From assembly GCF_021646685.1 (NCBI RefSeq), contig NZ_JAKJHW010000004.1, forward strand, positions 1 to 64,000: DNA of 64,000 nt, given 5' to 3'. The stretch comes from Pseudalkalibacillus salsuginis (GTDB lineage Bacteria; Bacillota; Bacilli; Bacillales; Fictibacillaceae). Positions 52,773-62,765 of this stretch are shown here, piece by piece; the stretch's first letter is position 1, and each line of letters starts with the position of its first letter. The notes under the pieces were generated by a model that saw nothing but the letters and a program-made list of their open reading frames with translations, was not told where the DNA came from and did no database searches. The position numbers were made by a program, and so were the translations under genes.

Positions 52773-54707
52773 GTGCGTGTTTCTAATGTAACTGTACGGA
52801 GACGGCTTGTTTTTGTGTTCGTAGCCGGACTCTTATTTTTAGTAGTGATCATGGGTCGGTTAGGTTATGTCCAGTTTGTGAAAGGGGAATGGTTGACAGG
52901 ATTGGCGCTGGATTCTTGGAGCCGTAATGTCCCGTTTGAACCGAAACGTGGGGAAATCCTTGACCGGAACGGAGTTGCAATTGCGAAGAACATCAGTGCT
53001 CCGACTGTGTATGTCGTACCGAAACAAGTAAGGGATCCAGCAGCAACCGCGCAAAAACTGGCAGCGGCATTGGACATCAATGAAACAGAAGTCTATAAGA
53101 CGATCACCAAAAGGGAATCAATCGTCAATATTTATCCTGGGGGCAGAAAAATTAGTAACCAGAAAGCGAATGAGATAAGGGGCTTCGATCTTCCAGGAGT
53201 TTTTATAGCAGAGGATAGCAAACGCCATTATCCGTTTGGGAACTATTTATCCCATGTTCTGGGATTCGTAGGTATCGACAACCAGGGATTGACAGGGCTT
53301 GAGCTGCAATATGATGATTATTTGAGCGGAGAAAAGGGACATGTCTCTTTCTATACTGATGTCAGGGGTAATCGGATGCCATCATTATCGGATGAATATG
53401 AACCACCGAAGGATGGGCTGGATCTCAAACTTACGATCGACTCGAAAGTCCAGTCGATCATTGAACGAGAGTTGGATATTGCAGAAGCGACCTACAATCC
53501 TGACGGTGTCGTTGCTATCGCGATGGACCCGAAAACCGGTGAAATACTTGGAATGTCTTCCAGGCCAGACTATAACCCATCTAATTATCGGGAAGTACCC
53601 CAGGAGATCTACAATCGGAATAAACCCGTCTGGAGCACCTATGAGCCAGGTTCCACTTTCAAGATCATTACGTTGGCAGCTGCTTTAGAAGAAAATAAAG
53701 TAGACCTCAAAAGGGACACAATCCATGATCCGGGTTCGATTGAAGTAGCGGGTCGGAAGTTGAGGTGCTGGAAAAGAGGCGGCCATGGGAGTGAAACTTT
53801 CTTAGAAGTGGTCCAGAATTCATGTAACCCAGGTTTTGTAGTTTTAGGCCAGCGTTTAGGGAAAGAGAAATTGTTCTCTTACATCAATGATTTTGGTTTC
53901 GGAGAAAAAACGGGGATCGACCTTCAAGGGGAAAGTAAAGGGATCCTGTTCAACCTTGAACAAGTCGGTCCGCTTGAACTTGCAACGACTGCTTTCGGAC
54001 AAGGTGTTTCTGTTACCCCGATCCAGCAGGTTTCAGCTGTCGCAGCTGCTGTAAACGGCGGATACTTATATACCCCCTATGTTGCCAAAGAATGGTTGGA
54101 TCCTTCAACAGGGGAGACAGTAAGTAAAAATAGTCCGAACATGAAACGGCAGGTCATCTCACCAGAAACCTCCAAGGAAGTTCGTGAAACGCTGGAAACT
54201 GTGGTTGCACAAGGGACCGGGAAAGGTGCGTTTGTCGATGGATATCGTGTAGGAGGAAAAACTGGTACAGCACAAAAAGCTGTCAACGGCCAGTACTTGA
54301 AAGATAATCATATCGTTTCCTTCATAGGTTTTGCCCCTGCTGATGATCCGCAAATCGTCGTCTATGTGGCTGTGGACAACCCGAAAGGAACAGTACAATT
54401 CGGTGGGATCGTAGCAGCGCCGATCGTTGGTAACATCATAGAGGACAGCTTGCCTGCAATGGGTGTGCCGAAAAGGAAGGATCAGGTTGAAAAGGAATTG
54501 ACCTGGTTAGACCAGCCTCTGATCCAAATTCCCGATCTCAAAGGAAAGACAAGGCAAGACATTCATAAAGCATTTTATGAATTGAAGATCGAAACAGTCG
54601 GTACAGGTGATACTGTGATCGACCAAGCACCTGCCCCGGGAGTGAAAATGACTGTAGGTTCGACGATTCGTCTCTATATGGGTGACAAAACATCTTCAGA
54701 GGATTAG
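52773..54707 (+). CDS. spoVD: sporulation-specific transpeptidase SpoVD
   Basis: A 644-residue class B penicillin-binding protein paralogous to PBP2B. Membrane helix at about 12-29, active site Ser294-T-F-Lys297, SCN at 350-352, KTGTAQ at 496-501 and a single C-terminal PASTA repeat. SpoVD makes spore cortex peptidoglycan with SpoVE in the mother cell-derived membrane and is a target of redox control through cysteines in B. subtilis. GTG at 52773 behind GAGGAGG. Confidence 0.95.
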   Translation: MRVSNVTVRRRLVFVFVAGLLFLVVIMGRLGYVQFVKGEWLTGLALDSWSRNVPFEPKRGEILDRNGVAIAKNISAPTVYVVPKQVRDPAATAQKLAAALDINETEVYKTITKRESIVNIYPGGRKISNQKANEIRGFDLPGVFIAEDSKRHYPFGNYLSHVLGFVGIDNQGLTGLELQYDDYLSGEKGHVSFYTDVRGNRMPSLSDEYEPPKDGLDLKLTIDSKVQSIIERELDIAEATYNPDGVVAIAMDPKTGEILGMSSRPDYNPSNYREVPQEIYNRNKPVWSTYEPGSTFKIITLAAALEENKVDLKRDTIHDPGSIEVAGRKLRCWKRGGHGSETFLEVVQNSCNPGFVVLGQRLGKEKLFSYINDFGFGEKTGIDLQGESKGILFNLEQVGPLELATTAFGQGVSVTPIQQVSAVAAAVNGGYLYTPYVAKEWLDPSTGETVSKNSPNMKRQVISPETSKEVRETLETVVAQGTGKGAFVDGYRVGGKTGTAQKAVNGQYLKDNHIVSFIGFAPADDPQIVVYVAVDNPKGTVQFGGIVAAPIVGNIIEDSLPAMGVPKRKDQVEKELTWLDQPLIQIPDLKGKTRQDIHKAFYELKIETVGTGDTVIDQAPAPGVKMTVGSTIRLYMGDKTSSED

Positions 54708-54766
54708 AATGGAACCTAGAGTACTTACTGCATGAACAAGCATATGGATCGTACTGTAGGATTAAC

Positions 54767-54851
54767 AGTGTCAGACATTCTCTTGATCAATCAACAGACC
54801 TGAGTAGAGTACTCTGTAAGTTAGACTGTTGAATTGAGAGTGTTTGGCACT
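54767..54851. repeat. imperfect long hairpin between spoVD and murE with GTGTCAGACA arm
   Basis: AGTGTCAGACATTCTC (54767-54782) pairs with GAGAGTGTTTGGCACT (54836-54851) with mismatches, and CAACAG pairs with CTGTTG further in. The loop contains the palindrome AGAGTACTCT. No T-run typical of terminators follows. Confidence 0.6.
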
Positions 54852-54912
54852 TTCCTTTGAAGGTATAGTAATATGAAGAGGGACGAAAAGATAAAAGGAT
54901 GGATTGTCAGTT

Positions 54913-56379
54913 ATGAAGAAATTGAATGAATTGCTTGAGCACCTATTTGTATATCAATTGAAGAATGAGGGGAATCCCGAAATTACCGGAATTGAGATGG
55001 ATTCCCGCAATGTTGAAAAAGGAAACCTTTTTGTATGTATAAAAGGGGCGAATTTTGATAGTCATGAATATGTTGACGATGTGGTAAAAAGAGGAGCATC
55101 GGTTATTGTAGCAGAAAAAATGGTAGAAACATCTGTGCCTGTCATCCTTGTGAGAGACAGCCGCCATACACTTGCAGTGTTGTCTGATCAATTTTATGAT
55201 CATCCTACCCATCGATTACAATTGATTGGAGTTACTGGTACTAATGGAAAGACGACGATCACACACATCTTGGATAAAATGTTTCAAGAGCAAAACCAGC
55301 GTACTGGTGTGATCGGGACGATTGAAATGAGAATCAACAATCAAACGTATCCAGTCACCAACACCACTCCTGAAGCACCATTCTTACAAAAAGCCTTTGC
55401 GAAAATGGTCGATGAAAAGGTAGATGGAGCTTTCATGGAGGTATCCTCCCATGCTTTGGAAATGGGGAGGGTCAGGGGTTGCGACTTTGATATCGCTGTA
55501 TTCACCAACCTTTCACAGGACCATCTCGATTATCATAAAACGATGGAGCAGTATCTTCAGGCAAAAGGTCTTCTTTTTTCGCAACTTGGAAATACATATG
55601 GTAACAAGAAGAAAAAGGTTGCCGTGTTGAATGAAGATGATGCAGCGACAGTGAAATACAAAAAACTCACCGCAGCTCAAATCATGACATACGGAATTGA
55701 GAATAACAGTGATGTCATGGCAAAAGAGATTTCAATTACCGGCAGAGGGACCACGTTTCAGCTGCATACATTGAAGGATACCTATGAAATTCAGATGAAG
55801 CTTATCGGTAAATTCAGTGTATACAACGTACTGGCTGCGATAACTGCAGGCATAGCAGCTGGCCTTGATGAACAAAAAATGGTTGAATCTGTCGAACGAC
55901 TTGAAGGGGTTCCTGGCCGATTTGAAGTGGTGGATGCAGGACAACCATACACGGTCATTGTGGATTACGCCCATACACCAGACAGTTTGGAAAATGTGTT
56001 GACAACCGTCAATGAGTTTGCGGAAGGCAATGTATCTGTCATTGTCGGTTGTGGAGGGGACCGTGATCGAACGAAACGGCCGATGATGGCAAAAATCGCA
56101 GTTGACAATTCAGATCTCGCGATATTCACTTCAGATAATCCTCGGACAGAGGATCCACGGCTTATCCTGAAGGATATGGAATCCGGTGTTGATGAAGGCT
56201 CTTATACTTCCATTATCGATCGTAAAGCTGCTATAGAATACGCTATTGAGAATGCTGAAGAGAACGATGTGATTTTGATCGCTGGCAAAGGACATGAAAC
56301 GTATCAGATCATTGGAAATAATACGATTGATTTCGATGACCGTGAAATAGCACGTGAAACAATTAAAAAACACAACTAG
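54913..56379 (+). CDS. murE: UDP-MurNAc-tripeptide synthetase (meso-DAP-adding)
   Basis: A 488-residue Mur ligase adding the third residue to UDP-MurNAc-L-Ala-D-Glu. The ATP loop GTNGKTT is at 109-115, and the amino acid selectivity motif DNPR lies at 408-411 (DNPRTEDP), which specifies meso-diaminopimelate. Start chosen at ATG 54913 (MKKLNELLEHL) as in relatives; an in-frame TTG at 54904 is closer to AAAGGATGG and cannot be excluded. Confidence 0.96.
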   Translation: MKKLNELLEHLFVYQLKNEGNPEITGIEMDSRNVEKGNLFVCIKGANFDSHEYVDDVVKRGASVIVAEKMVETSVPVILVRDSRHTLAVLSDQFYDHPTHRLQLIGVTGTNGKTTITHILDKMFQEQNQRTGVIGTIEMRINNQTYPVTNTTPEAPFLQKAFAKMVDEKVDGAFMEVSSHALEMGRVRGCDFDIAVFTNLSQDHLDYHKTMEQYLQAKGLLFSQLGNTYGNKKKKVAVLNEDDAATVKYKKLTAAQIMTYGIENNSDVMAKEISITGRGTTFQLHTLKDTYEIQMKLIGKFSVYNVLAAITAGIAAGLDEQKMVESVERLEGVPGRFEVVDAGQPYTVIVDYAHTPDSLENVLTTVNEFAEGNVSVIVGCGGDRDRTKRPMMAKIAVDNSDLAIFTSDNPRTEDPRLILKDMESGVDEGSYTSIIDRKAAIEYAIENAEENDVILIAGKGHETYQIIGNNTIDFDDREIARETIKKHN

Positions 56380-56442
56380 TGGAATTCATCAAACCAATAT
56401 TGTTATTTATTCAGAAATTATTTACTTGGAGGGGTTATAAGG

Positions 56443-57414
56443 ATGGTATCAGCATTGATTGTTACCCTTCTGGCTTCATTTCTTGTAGCTGTCGTCCTTT
56501 CGCCGATTTTCATACCATTTTTAAAGCGTTTAAAATTCGGCCAAAGCATACGCGAAGAAGGGCCCAAATCACATCAGAAAAAATCTGGAACACCGACTAT
56601 GGGCGGTATAGTCATCATCGTTTCCTTAATATTATCAACATTAGTGATTTCTTGGTATTTTAATCTTCTTACGATCGAAACGATGATTCTATTGTTTGTC
56701 ACGTTAGGCTACGGAATCATCGGATTCATAGATGATTTCATCAAAGTCGTCATGAAGCGGAATCTAGGTTTGACATCGAAACAGAAGCTGCTCGGACAAC
56801 TCATTATTGCAATCATCTTTTATGTTGGCATGAGAACAGCTGGGATATCGACTACACTTGCACTGCCTGGAACAGATTGGTCCATCGAGTTAGGTTGGTT
56901 CTACTTCATTTTGATCATCGTTATGCTTGTCGGTGCATCCAATGCTGTCAATCTGACAGATGGTCTTGATGGGCTTTTGGCCGGAACTGCTGCCATTGCC
57001 TTTGGAGCATTTGCAGTAGTGGCTTCAAGTAAATTTGAAATAGGTATCGCATTGTTTTGTCTAGCTGTCGTAGGTTCCCTTCTAGGATTTCTTGTTTTCA
57101 ATGCCCACCCTGCAAAGGTATTCATGGGCGATACTGGATCCCTCGCTTTAGGAGGGGCAATAGCAGCAGTTGCAATCCTGATCAAAATGGAACTCCTGCT
57201 CGTCCTCATCGGTGGAGTATTCGTCATTGAGACGTTATCCGTCATGATTCAGGTCGTTTCGTTCAAAGCAACAGGGAAGCGTGTTTTCAAGATGAGTCCA
57301 CTGCATCACCATTATGAATTGAGTGGTTGGAGTGAATGGCGGATTGTCGTTACTTTCTGGGGTGTAGGGCTGTTATTAGCTGCTTTAGGCGTTTATATCG
57401 AGGTGTTAAGTTAG
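56443..57414 (+). CDS. mraY: phospho-MurNAc-pentapeptide transferase
   Basis: A 323-residue polytopic enzyme making lipid I from UDP-MurNAc-pentapeptide and undecaprenyl phosphate. Conserved sites: [18 protein letters not shown] at the first loop, [25 protein letters not shown] and the histidine patch [11 protein letters not shown]. About ten helices. AGGGGTTATAAGG precedes the ATG. murD begins at the base after its stop. Confidence 0.97.
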   Translation: MVSALIVTLLASFLVAVVLSPIFIPFLKRLKFGQSIREEGPKSHQKKSGTPTMGGIVIIVSLILSTLVISWYFNLLTIETMILLFVTLGYGIIGFIDDFIKVVMKRNLGLTSKQKLLGQLIIAIIFYVGMRTAGISTTLALPGTDWSIELGWFYFILIIVMLVGASNAVNLTDGLDGLLAGTAAIAFGAFAVVASSKFEIGIALFCLAVVGSLLGFLVFNAHPAKVFMGDTGSLALGGAIAAVAILIKMELLLVLIGGVFVIETLSVMIQVVSFKATGKRVFKMSPLHHHYELSGWSEWRIVVTFWGVGLLLAALGVYIEVLS

Positions 57415-58767
57415 ATGGAGCGTAAATATGAACTCAATAATAAAAATGTTCTTGTAATCGGACTTGCTAAAAGTGGTTTTGCTGCAGCTAAGGTGTTGAT
57501 CAAGCATGGTGCCAATGTAGTCGTCAACGATATGAAGGAACTGGAAAAGAATAAAGAAGCGAAAGAACTGATTGCGCATGGAATTGAAGTCCATTGTGGC
57601 AGTCATCCCTTATCGTTGTTGGACAAGCCAATCGATTTCATCGTGAAGAATCCAGGAATACCATATGATAATCCCTTGGTTAAGGCAGCCTTAGAAAAGC
57701 GGATCCCGATCTATACGGAAGTTGAGCTTGCATCGTTATTGACAGAGGCTGAAATTATCGGTATTACAGGATCCAATGGAAAAACGACAACGACTACTCT
57801 ATTAGGCCTGATGCTGGAAGGAAGCCCCAAGAAACCTATTGTGGCAGGAAATATAGGTACCGTCCTATGTGAGGTGGCGGACAAGGCGGAGTGGAATGAT
57901 ATTCTGGTAGCAGAGCTTTCAAGCTTTCAATTGATGGGGATCGATTCCTTCAAGCCTCATATCGGTGTACTACTTAACATCTTTGATGCCCATTTGGATT
58001 ATCATGGAAGCCGTGAGGAGTATGGAAAGGCAAAAGCACGTCTTTTCATGAATCAGACAGAGGATGATTTTTGTGTTTATAATGCAGATGACCAAGAGGT
58101 TGCTTCCTTGATTAAAGACGTTAAAAGTACAAAGGTTCCGTTCAGTACAAAACAGTTTTTGAAGGAAGGGGCTTGTCTTAGAGATAACTTCATCATGTAT
58201 AATGATGAGCCGGTCATCACGATCAAAGAAATAGTGCTGCCCGGAAAACATAGTCTTGAAAATATTTTAGCTGCTACAGCTGCGGCCAAAATAGCAGGTG
58301 CTTCTGATCATCAAATCCGAAATACTTTAACCTCATTCAGTGGTGTAAAGCATCGTCTTCAGTACGTGGAAACGGTGGAAGGTGTGAAATTCTATAATGA
58401 TTCAAAGGCAACCAATATACTTGCTACCCAAAAAGCGATAGCAGCCTTTGAGGATCCATTGATTTTGCTTGCTGGCGGTTTAGACCGTGGAAATGAATTC
58501 AATGAGTTGATTCCTTATTTGAAAAACACAAAAGCGTTGATTACGTTTGGTGAAACAGCGCCCAAATTGATGAAGGCTGCTAAAGAAGCAGGAATAAAGG
58601 TGATTGAACATGTTGATAATGTTGAAAAAGCCGTTCCTGTTGCTTATGGATATTCCGCCACGGGTGATGTTGTATTGCTGTCTCCAGCGTGTGCCAGCTG
58701 GGATCAATATCCTTCTTTCGAACAAAGAGGGGACATGTTTATCGAGGCGGTGCATAAACTTAGGTAA
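57415..58767 (+). CDS. murD: UDP-MurNAc-L-alanine:D-glutamate ligase
   Basis: A 450-residue Mur ligase that adds D-glutamate. Rossmann-like N-terminal domain (NVLVIGLAKSGFAAAKVL), ATP loop GSNGKTTT at 119-126, central LLNIFDAHLDYHG motif and C-terminal domain beginning about 300 (NDSKATN). Full length. Its ATG follows the mraY stop without a gap, which implies coupled translation. Confidence 0.97.
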   Translation: MERKYELNNKNVLVIGLAKSGFAAAKVLIKHGANVVVNDMKELEKNKEAKELIAHGIEVHCGSHPLSLLDKPIDFIVKNPGIPYDNPLVKAALEKRIPIYTEVELASLLTEAEIIGITGSNGKTTTTTLLGLMLEGSPKKPIVAGNIGTVLCEVADKAEWNDILVAELSSFQLMGIDSFKPHIGVLLNIFDAHLDYHGSREEYGKAKARLFMNQTEDDFCVYNADDQEVASLIKDVKSTKVPFSTKQFLKEGACLRDNFIMYNDEPVITIKEIVLPGKHSLENILAATAAAKIAGASDHQIRNTLTSFSGVKHRLQYVETVEGVKFYNDSKATNILATQKAIAAFEDPLILLAGGLDRGNEFNELIPYLKNTKALITFGETAPKLMKAAKEAGIKVIEHVDNVEKAVPVAYGYSATGDVVLLSPACASWDQYPSFEQRGDMFIEAVHKLR

Positions 58768-58845
58768 AAGAGGTTGTTCAAATTTGCGACTTTTTGGACA
58801 CTCTCTGAACAGGACGTTTAATCCTTTAGATTTGGGGTGTCTTGA

Positions 58846-59946
58846 TTGCCTAAGGCTAAAAAAACACCAGACTTCGTTTTGGTTATCGTAACGATGACAT
58901 TGCTTGCAATTGGAATCATAACTGTATATAGTGCCAGTGCCCAATGGGCAGAAATTCGTTTTGAGGATTCCTTTTTCTTCGCTAAGCGTCAATTGCTTTT
59001 CGCCGGATTAGGTGTCATTGCCATGTTCCTTATCATGCAAGTGGATTATTGGAGCTGGTCCAACTGGTCTAAATTGCTTCTCATCGCATGTTTTGTCTTG
59101 CTGGTTGCTGTTTTGATCCCTGGTATTGGAATGGTACGCGGAGGCGCAAGAAGTTGGATCGGTGTAGGGGCTTTTTCCATTCAACCTTCAGAATTCACGA
59201 AACTGGCAATGATTGCTTTCCTGGCACGGTATCTTTCTTTAAATCAAAAGAGAATCACTTCGTTTAAAAAAGGATTGGTACCTTCGCTGGGAGTTGTCCT
59301 CTTTGCTTTTGGAATGATCATGCTGCAGCCAGACCTCGGGACAGGGGCTGTATTAGTAGGAACCTGTATCGTGATGATCTATGTAGCTGGGGCGAGAGTA
59401 AGCCATTTTGTCGGTCTAGGCTTCATCGGTCTTCTCGGATTTGTGGCATTGATCATATCAGCACCATACAGGATCAAGAGGATCACCTCGTTTCTGGATC
59501 CGTGGAGCGACCCCCTTGGTAGTGGATTCCAAATCATCCAGTCCCTTTATGCGATAGGACCAGGTGGATTGTTAGGTCTAGGCCTTGGGCAGAGCAGGCA
59601 GAAGTTCGGATATTTACCTGAACCGCAAACAGATTTCATTTTCGCCATTCTGGCAGAGGAGCTTGGATTTATAGGAGGCTCATTAGTGCTCCTTTTATTT
59701 GGCCTATTACTTTGGAGAGGAATCCGTATTGCTTTGGGAGCACCAGATTTGTTCGGAAGTCTTCTTGCGATCGGGATCATCGGAATGATTGCTATCCAGG
59801 TCATGATTAACATTGGAGTGGTGACGGGCTTGATGCCTGTCACAGGTATCACACTTCCGTTTCTAAGCTATGGAGGTTCTTCGCTTACATTGATGCTCAT
59901 GGCGCTCGGCGTATTATTGAATATTAGCCGCTATGCAAGGTATTAG
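58846..59946 (+). CDS. spoVE: SEDS glycosyltransferase SpoVE
   Basis: A 366-residue SEDS protein paralogous to FtsW, with FSIQPSEFTKLAMIAF, MLQPDLGTGAVLVG, LPEPQTDFIFAILAEELGFIGG and LPFLSYGGSSL. SpoVE polymerises spore cortex peptidoglycan with SpoVD. Position after murD identifies it. TTG start at 58846 with a weak site (GGGGTGT). murG, which usually follows, is absent; a hairpin and 205 non-coding bases lie there instead. Confidence 0.95.
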   Translation: MPKAKKTPDFVLVIVTMTLLAIGIITVYSASAQWAEIRFEDSFFFAKRQLLFAGLGVIAMFLIMQVDYWSWSNWSKLLLIACFVLLVAVLIPGIGMVRGGARSWIGVGAFSIQPSEFTKLAMIAFLARYLSLNQKRITSFKKGLVPSLGVVLFAFGMIMLQPDLGTGAVLVGTCIVMIYVAGARVSHFVGLGFIGLLGFVALIISAPYRIKRITSFLDPWSDPLGSGFQIIQSLYAIGPGGLLGLGLGQSRQKFGYLPEPQTDFIFAILAEELGFIGGSLVLLLFGLLLWRGIRIALGAPDLFGSLLAIGIIGMIAIQVMINIGVVTGLMPVTGITLPFLSYGGSSLTLMLMALGVLLNISRYARY

Positions 59947-59995
59947 GCTAGACAATAAAACGTGATTCCATTAGACTTTAAAACGTATGAATCAG

Positions 59996-60021
59996 CTTGG
60001 CAGATGCCAAGTTTCTTTTTT
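59996..60021 (+). terminator. terminator after spoVE
   Basis: CTTGGC pairs with GCCAAG across AGAT, followed by a T-rich run of ten bases. A second hairpin, TTTCGAC-TGGAAAC with its complements, follows at 60027-60066. Confidence 0.8.
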
Positions 60022-60151
60022 TGAAGTTTCGACTGGAAACAACTTTGTTTCCAATGGTGGTCGAAAAATTGATGTATCTATGAACATGTTTAGCTATGTA
60101 CATGTATGGTGCATATCATAGTATGGAGATATTTAAGGTGGTGTAAGTGAA

Positions 60152-61054
60152 GTGGAGAATCTAATTCAACAATTAAAAGAAGCTGGAGTAGGAAAAGTAC
60201 TGAAAAACGAACCACTTTCTAAACATACAACGATAAAAATCGGTGGTCCAGCCGATATCCTCATCGAACCTGATTCGATCGAATCATTAAAGAAGGTCCT
60301 GAAAATCGTAAAAGAAAATGATGCCGCATGGACGACAATTGGCCGCGGCTCCAATCTGCTGGTTTCTGACCAAGGTATCGAGGGGGTTGTCATCAAGCTT
60401 GGAAAAGGGACGGACCATTTGGAGGAGAAAGGTGAAGAAATCCTTGTCGGCGGGGGTTATTCATTAGTAAAACTATCGACAATCATGAGCAGGAAAGGGA
60501 TGGCTGGATTAGAATTCGCAAGCGGGATTCCCGGTTCAGTGGGTGGTGCCGTATACATGAACGCAGGGGCACATGGGTCTGATATGTCGCAAATTCTAGC
60601 GAAAGCCCATGTCCTCTACGATGATGGTTCAATAGAATGGTTAGCTGCTGAAGACATGGAATTCTCATACCGTACTTCGATTCTGCAGAAAAAACCAGGC
60701 ATATGCTTAGAAGCTGTCTTGCACCTTAAGCAAGGAGATCGCGAGAGCATTACGGACATCATGCAAAAAAATAAGGATTATCGGAAAGAGACTCAGCCAT
60801 GGAACCACCCCTGTTGCGGAAGTGTATTCCGTAACCCTTTACCAAACTATGCAGGTGAATTGATCGAAAGCTCAGGTTTGAAAGGAAAAGCGGTCGGTGG
60901 TGCACAGATCTCAGAAATGCACGCCAATTTCATCGTCAATACGGGTGATGCGAAAGCTCAGGACGTGATAGACCTGATTGAAATTGTGAAAAAGACAATC
61001 AAAGAAAACTACGATATCGACATGGAGACGGAAGTGGAAATGTTAGGCCGCTAG
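60152..61054 (+). CDS. murB: UDP-N-acetylenolpyruvoylglucosamine reductase
   Basis: A 300-residue FAD enzyme making UDP-MurNAc with NADPH. FAD-binding blocks [15 protein letters not shown] and [14 protein letters not shown], then [28 protein letters not shown] (type II-like active-site region) and CCGSVFRNP with the general-acid Ser; final [17 protein letters not shown] at 60152 behind AAGGTGGTG. In B. subtilis murG precedes it; here a terminator-like hairpin does. Confidence 0.96.
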   Translation: MENLIQQLKEAGVGKVLKNEPLSKHTTIKIGGPADILIEPDSIESLKKVLKIVKENDAAWTTIGRGSNLLVSDQGIEGVVIKLGKGTDHLEEKGEEILVGGGYSLVKLSTIMSRKGMAGLEFASGIPGSVGGAVYMNAGAHGSDMSQILAKAHVLYDDGSIEWLAAEDMEFSYRTSILQKKPGICLEAVLHLKQGDRESITDIMQKNKDYRKETQPWNHPCCGSVFRNPLPNYAGELIESSGLKGKAVGGAQISEMHANFIVNTGDAKAQDVIDLIEIVKKTIKENYDIDMETEVEMLGR

Positions 61055-61136
61055 TCTGTCAGGACACGATTTTTGTATCTTTGAAAAATTCTTGTCAGAT
61101 GCAGAAAAGGTGGATTAATGTACCATTTCAGTGTGT

Positions 61137-61243
61137 TATAATACAACTAAATAGATGTGTTCTGCAAAGAGTGGACATATGGACGGGGGGGTGACTCCTA
61201 ATGTTGGTCAGATCAGCATTTCAGACACATATGGGTCACCCCC
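61137..61243 (+). promoter_or_regulatory. candidate promoter and leader hairpin upstream of divIB
   Basis: A TATAAT hexamer (61137-61142, poor -35) is followed by a perfect 9-bp stem GGGGGTGAC (61187-61195) / GTCACCCCC (61235-61243) around a 39-base loop. Only a weakly U-rich stretch follows, about 40 bases before the divIB start. It could act as an attenuator or RNA-stabilising hairpin. Confidence 0.45.
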
Positions 61244-61283
61244 TTCACTCTTTCTTAGTCCTCGTCAAATGGGGGAAGCCTTC

Positions 61284-62072
61284 ATGAAGAATGAAAAGGT
61301 TGCAACAATAGAAGACCGTATACCAAAACTAAAACAACAACGGAAGCAAAAAGCGAACCGCCGAATGATCTTCTATATTTCTTTTTTCTTTATCCTTATC
61401 CTTATCATTGTCTATTTCCAGTCACCTTTAAGCAATGTAAAAACAATTGAAATCAAAGGGAATCAATTGATTCCTGAAGATAGAATATTATCACAGCTTG
61501 ATTTTTCAACAGATACGAGTTATTGGTCGGTTGATCCTGTTCATGTTGAATCACAGGTTCGAAAAATTGTGCAGGTCAAATCGGTGGAAGTTGACAAAGT
61601 TCTCCCAAATAAAGTGATCATTACTGTGACCGAGTACGATAAGGTTGCTTTTTTAGAAAACGATGGAAAGTACTTGCCATTACTCCAAAATGGAGAACCT
61701 ATGCCGCAAGTTTCTAAAGACACTGTTCCATCTAATGCACCGATTTTGGTGAAGTGGGAGGATGAAGATGCGATAAAATTGATGGCTGAAGAGTTGACGA
61801 AGCTTTCGGAAAGTGTAAGGTTGAGAATTTCAGAACTTCATCATACGCCACTTGAAAATGATTCGCAGCATATAACGTTATATATGAATGACGGCTATGA
61901 GGTTCAATCAAGAATCCCAAATTTCGCAGAATATATGCAATACTACCCTTCTATTGTGGACAAGCTTGATGGTAATTTGGATGGTGTGATCTATATGTCA
62001 AAATCACCTAGATTCGAAGCTTTTGATACTGGGGAGGAAGAAGGAGAGGAACAAACAGAGAATGAAGGTTAG
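61284..62072 (+). CDS. divIB: cell division protein DivIB (FtsQ)
   Basis: A 262-residue bitopic protein: basic cytoplasmic part, membrane helix (about 31-48), POTRA domain beginning SNVKTIEIKGNQLIPEDRIL, beta domain and an acidic tail (EEEGEEQTENEG). It links FtsL and DivIC to the septal synthase. ATG 61284 lies eight bases after GGGGGA; the open frame begins 43 codons earlier without homology. It overlaps ylxW. Confidence 0.93.
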   Translation: MKNEKVATIEDRIPKLKQQRKQKANRRMIFYISFFFILILIIVYFQSPLSNVKTIEIKGNQLIPEDRILSQLDFSTDTSYWSVDPVHVESQVRKIVQVKSVEVDKVLPNKVIITVTEYDKVAFLENDGKYLPLLQNGEPMPQVSKDTVPSNAPILVKWEDEDAIKLMAEELTKLSESVRLRISELHHTPLENDSQHITLYMNDGYEVQSRIPNFAEYMQYYPSIVDKLDGNLDGVIYMSKSPRFEAFDTGEEEGEEQTENEG

Positions 62073-62757
62073 GGGAAAGCATGCAATCTACTCGTTAATC
62101 TTGCTTGTCACCGGATTCATGATTGCTTTTTCCTATCAATATACGAAAGAGGAAAGAAAGCAACCTACCAATGACCAATGGAAACGGGAAGATCAATTGC
62201 GTTCAAGTATTCTTTCCATTCAAAGAGAAAACCGTAATTTGCAGAGAGAGCTTGAAGCAGCCCAGAAAAAAGTAAGTGAAATGGAAGAAGAGATTGCCGA
62301 TAAAGAAAAAAGGTCATTTAACTTTGTCGAGGAGATCAAAAAGCTGAGGAAAGTGGTAGGACAAGTAGCAGTAGAAGGTCAAGGCATATCTGTCTCGCTT
62401 GAAGACAGTTCATACATACCTGATACGGAAAATCCCAATGATTACATTGTCCATGAGGAGCATATCAGAATGGTCATCCATGAGCTGTATGTAACAGGAG
62501 CTGAGGCTGTAGCTATCAATGGGCAGCGAATATCGAATACCACTCATATCGATTGTGTAGGTCCTGTTGTAAGTGTGGATGGAGTTAAACATCCAGCTCC
62601 ATTTGTGATAACCGCAATCGGTGATCCGGAGGTTTTTTCCAATTCGTTAAATTTGACGGGTAATATCACAGACCAATTGGTTAATGATGGTGTTCAAGTA
62701 CGGATCCAAAAAGAGACGTCCATCGAAATTCCTCCTTTTATCGCTAAGGAAGGGTGA
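62062..62757 (+). CDS. ylxW: DUF881 family protein YlxW
   Basis: A 231-residue protein with an N-terminal membrane anchor (about 7-25), a coiled coil (about 45-90: ENRNLQRELEAAQKKVSEMEEEI) and the DUF881 domain (VVGQVAVEGQGISVSLEDSS, then HEEHIRMVIHELYVTGAEAVAINGQRI). Function is not established; its place between divIB and ftsA suggests a division or wall role. The ATG overlaps the divIB stop. Confidence 0.93.
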   Translation: MKVRGKHAIYSLILLVTGFMIAFSYQYTKEERKQPTNDQWKREDQLRSSILSIQRENRNLQRELEAAQKKVSEMEEEIADKEKRSFNFVEEIKKLRKVVGQVAVEGQGISVSLEDSSYIPDTENPNDYIVHEEHIRMVIHELYVTGAEAVAINGQRISNTTHIDCVGPVVSVDGVKHPAPFVITAIGDPEVFSNSLNLTGNITDQLVNDGVQVRIQKETSIEIPPFIAKEG

Positions 62758-62765
62758 CAACGGCC

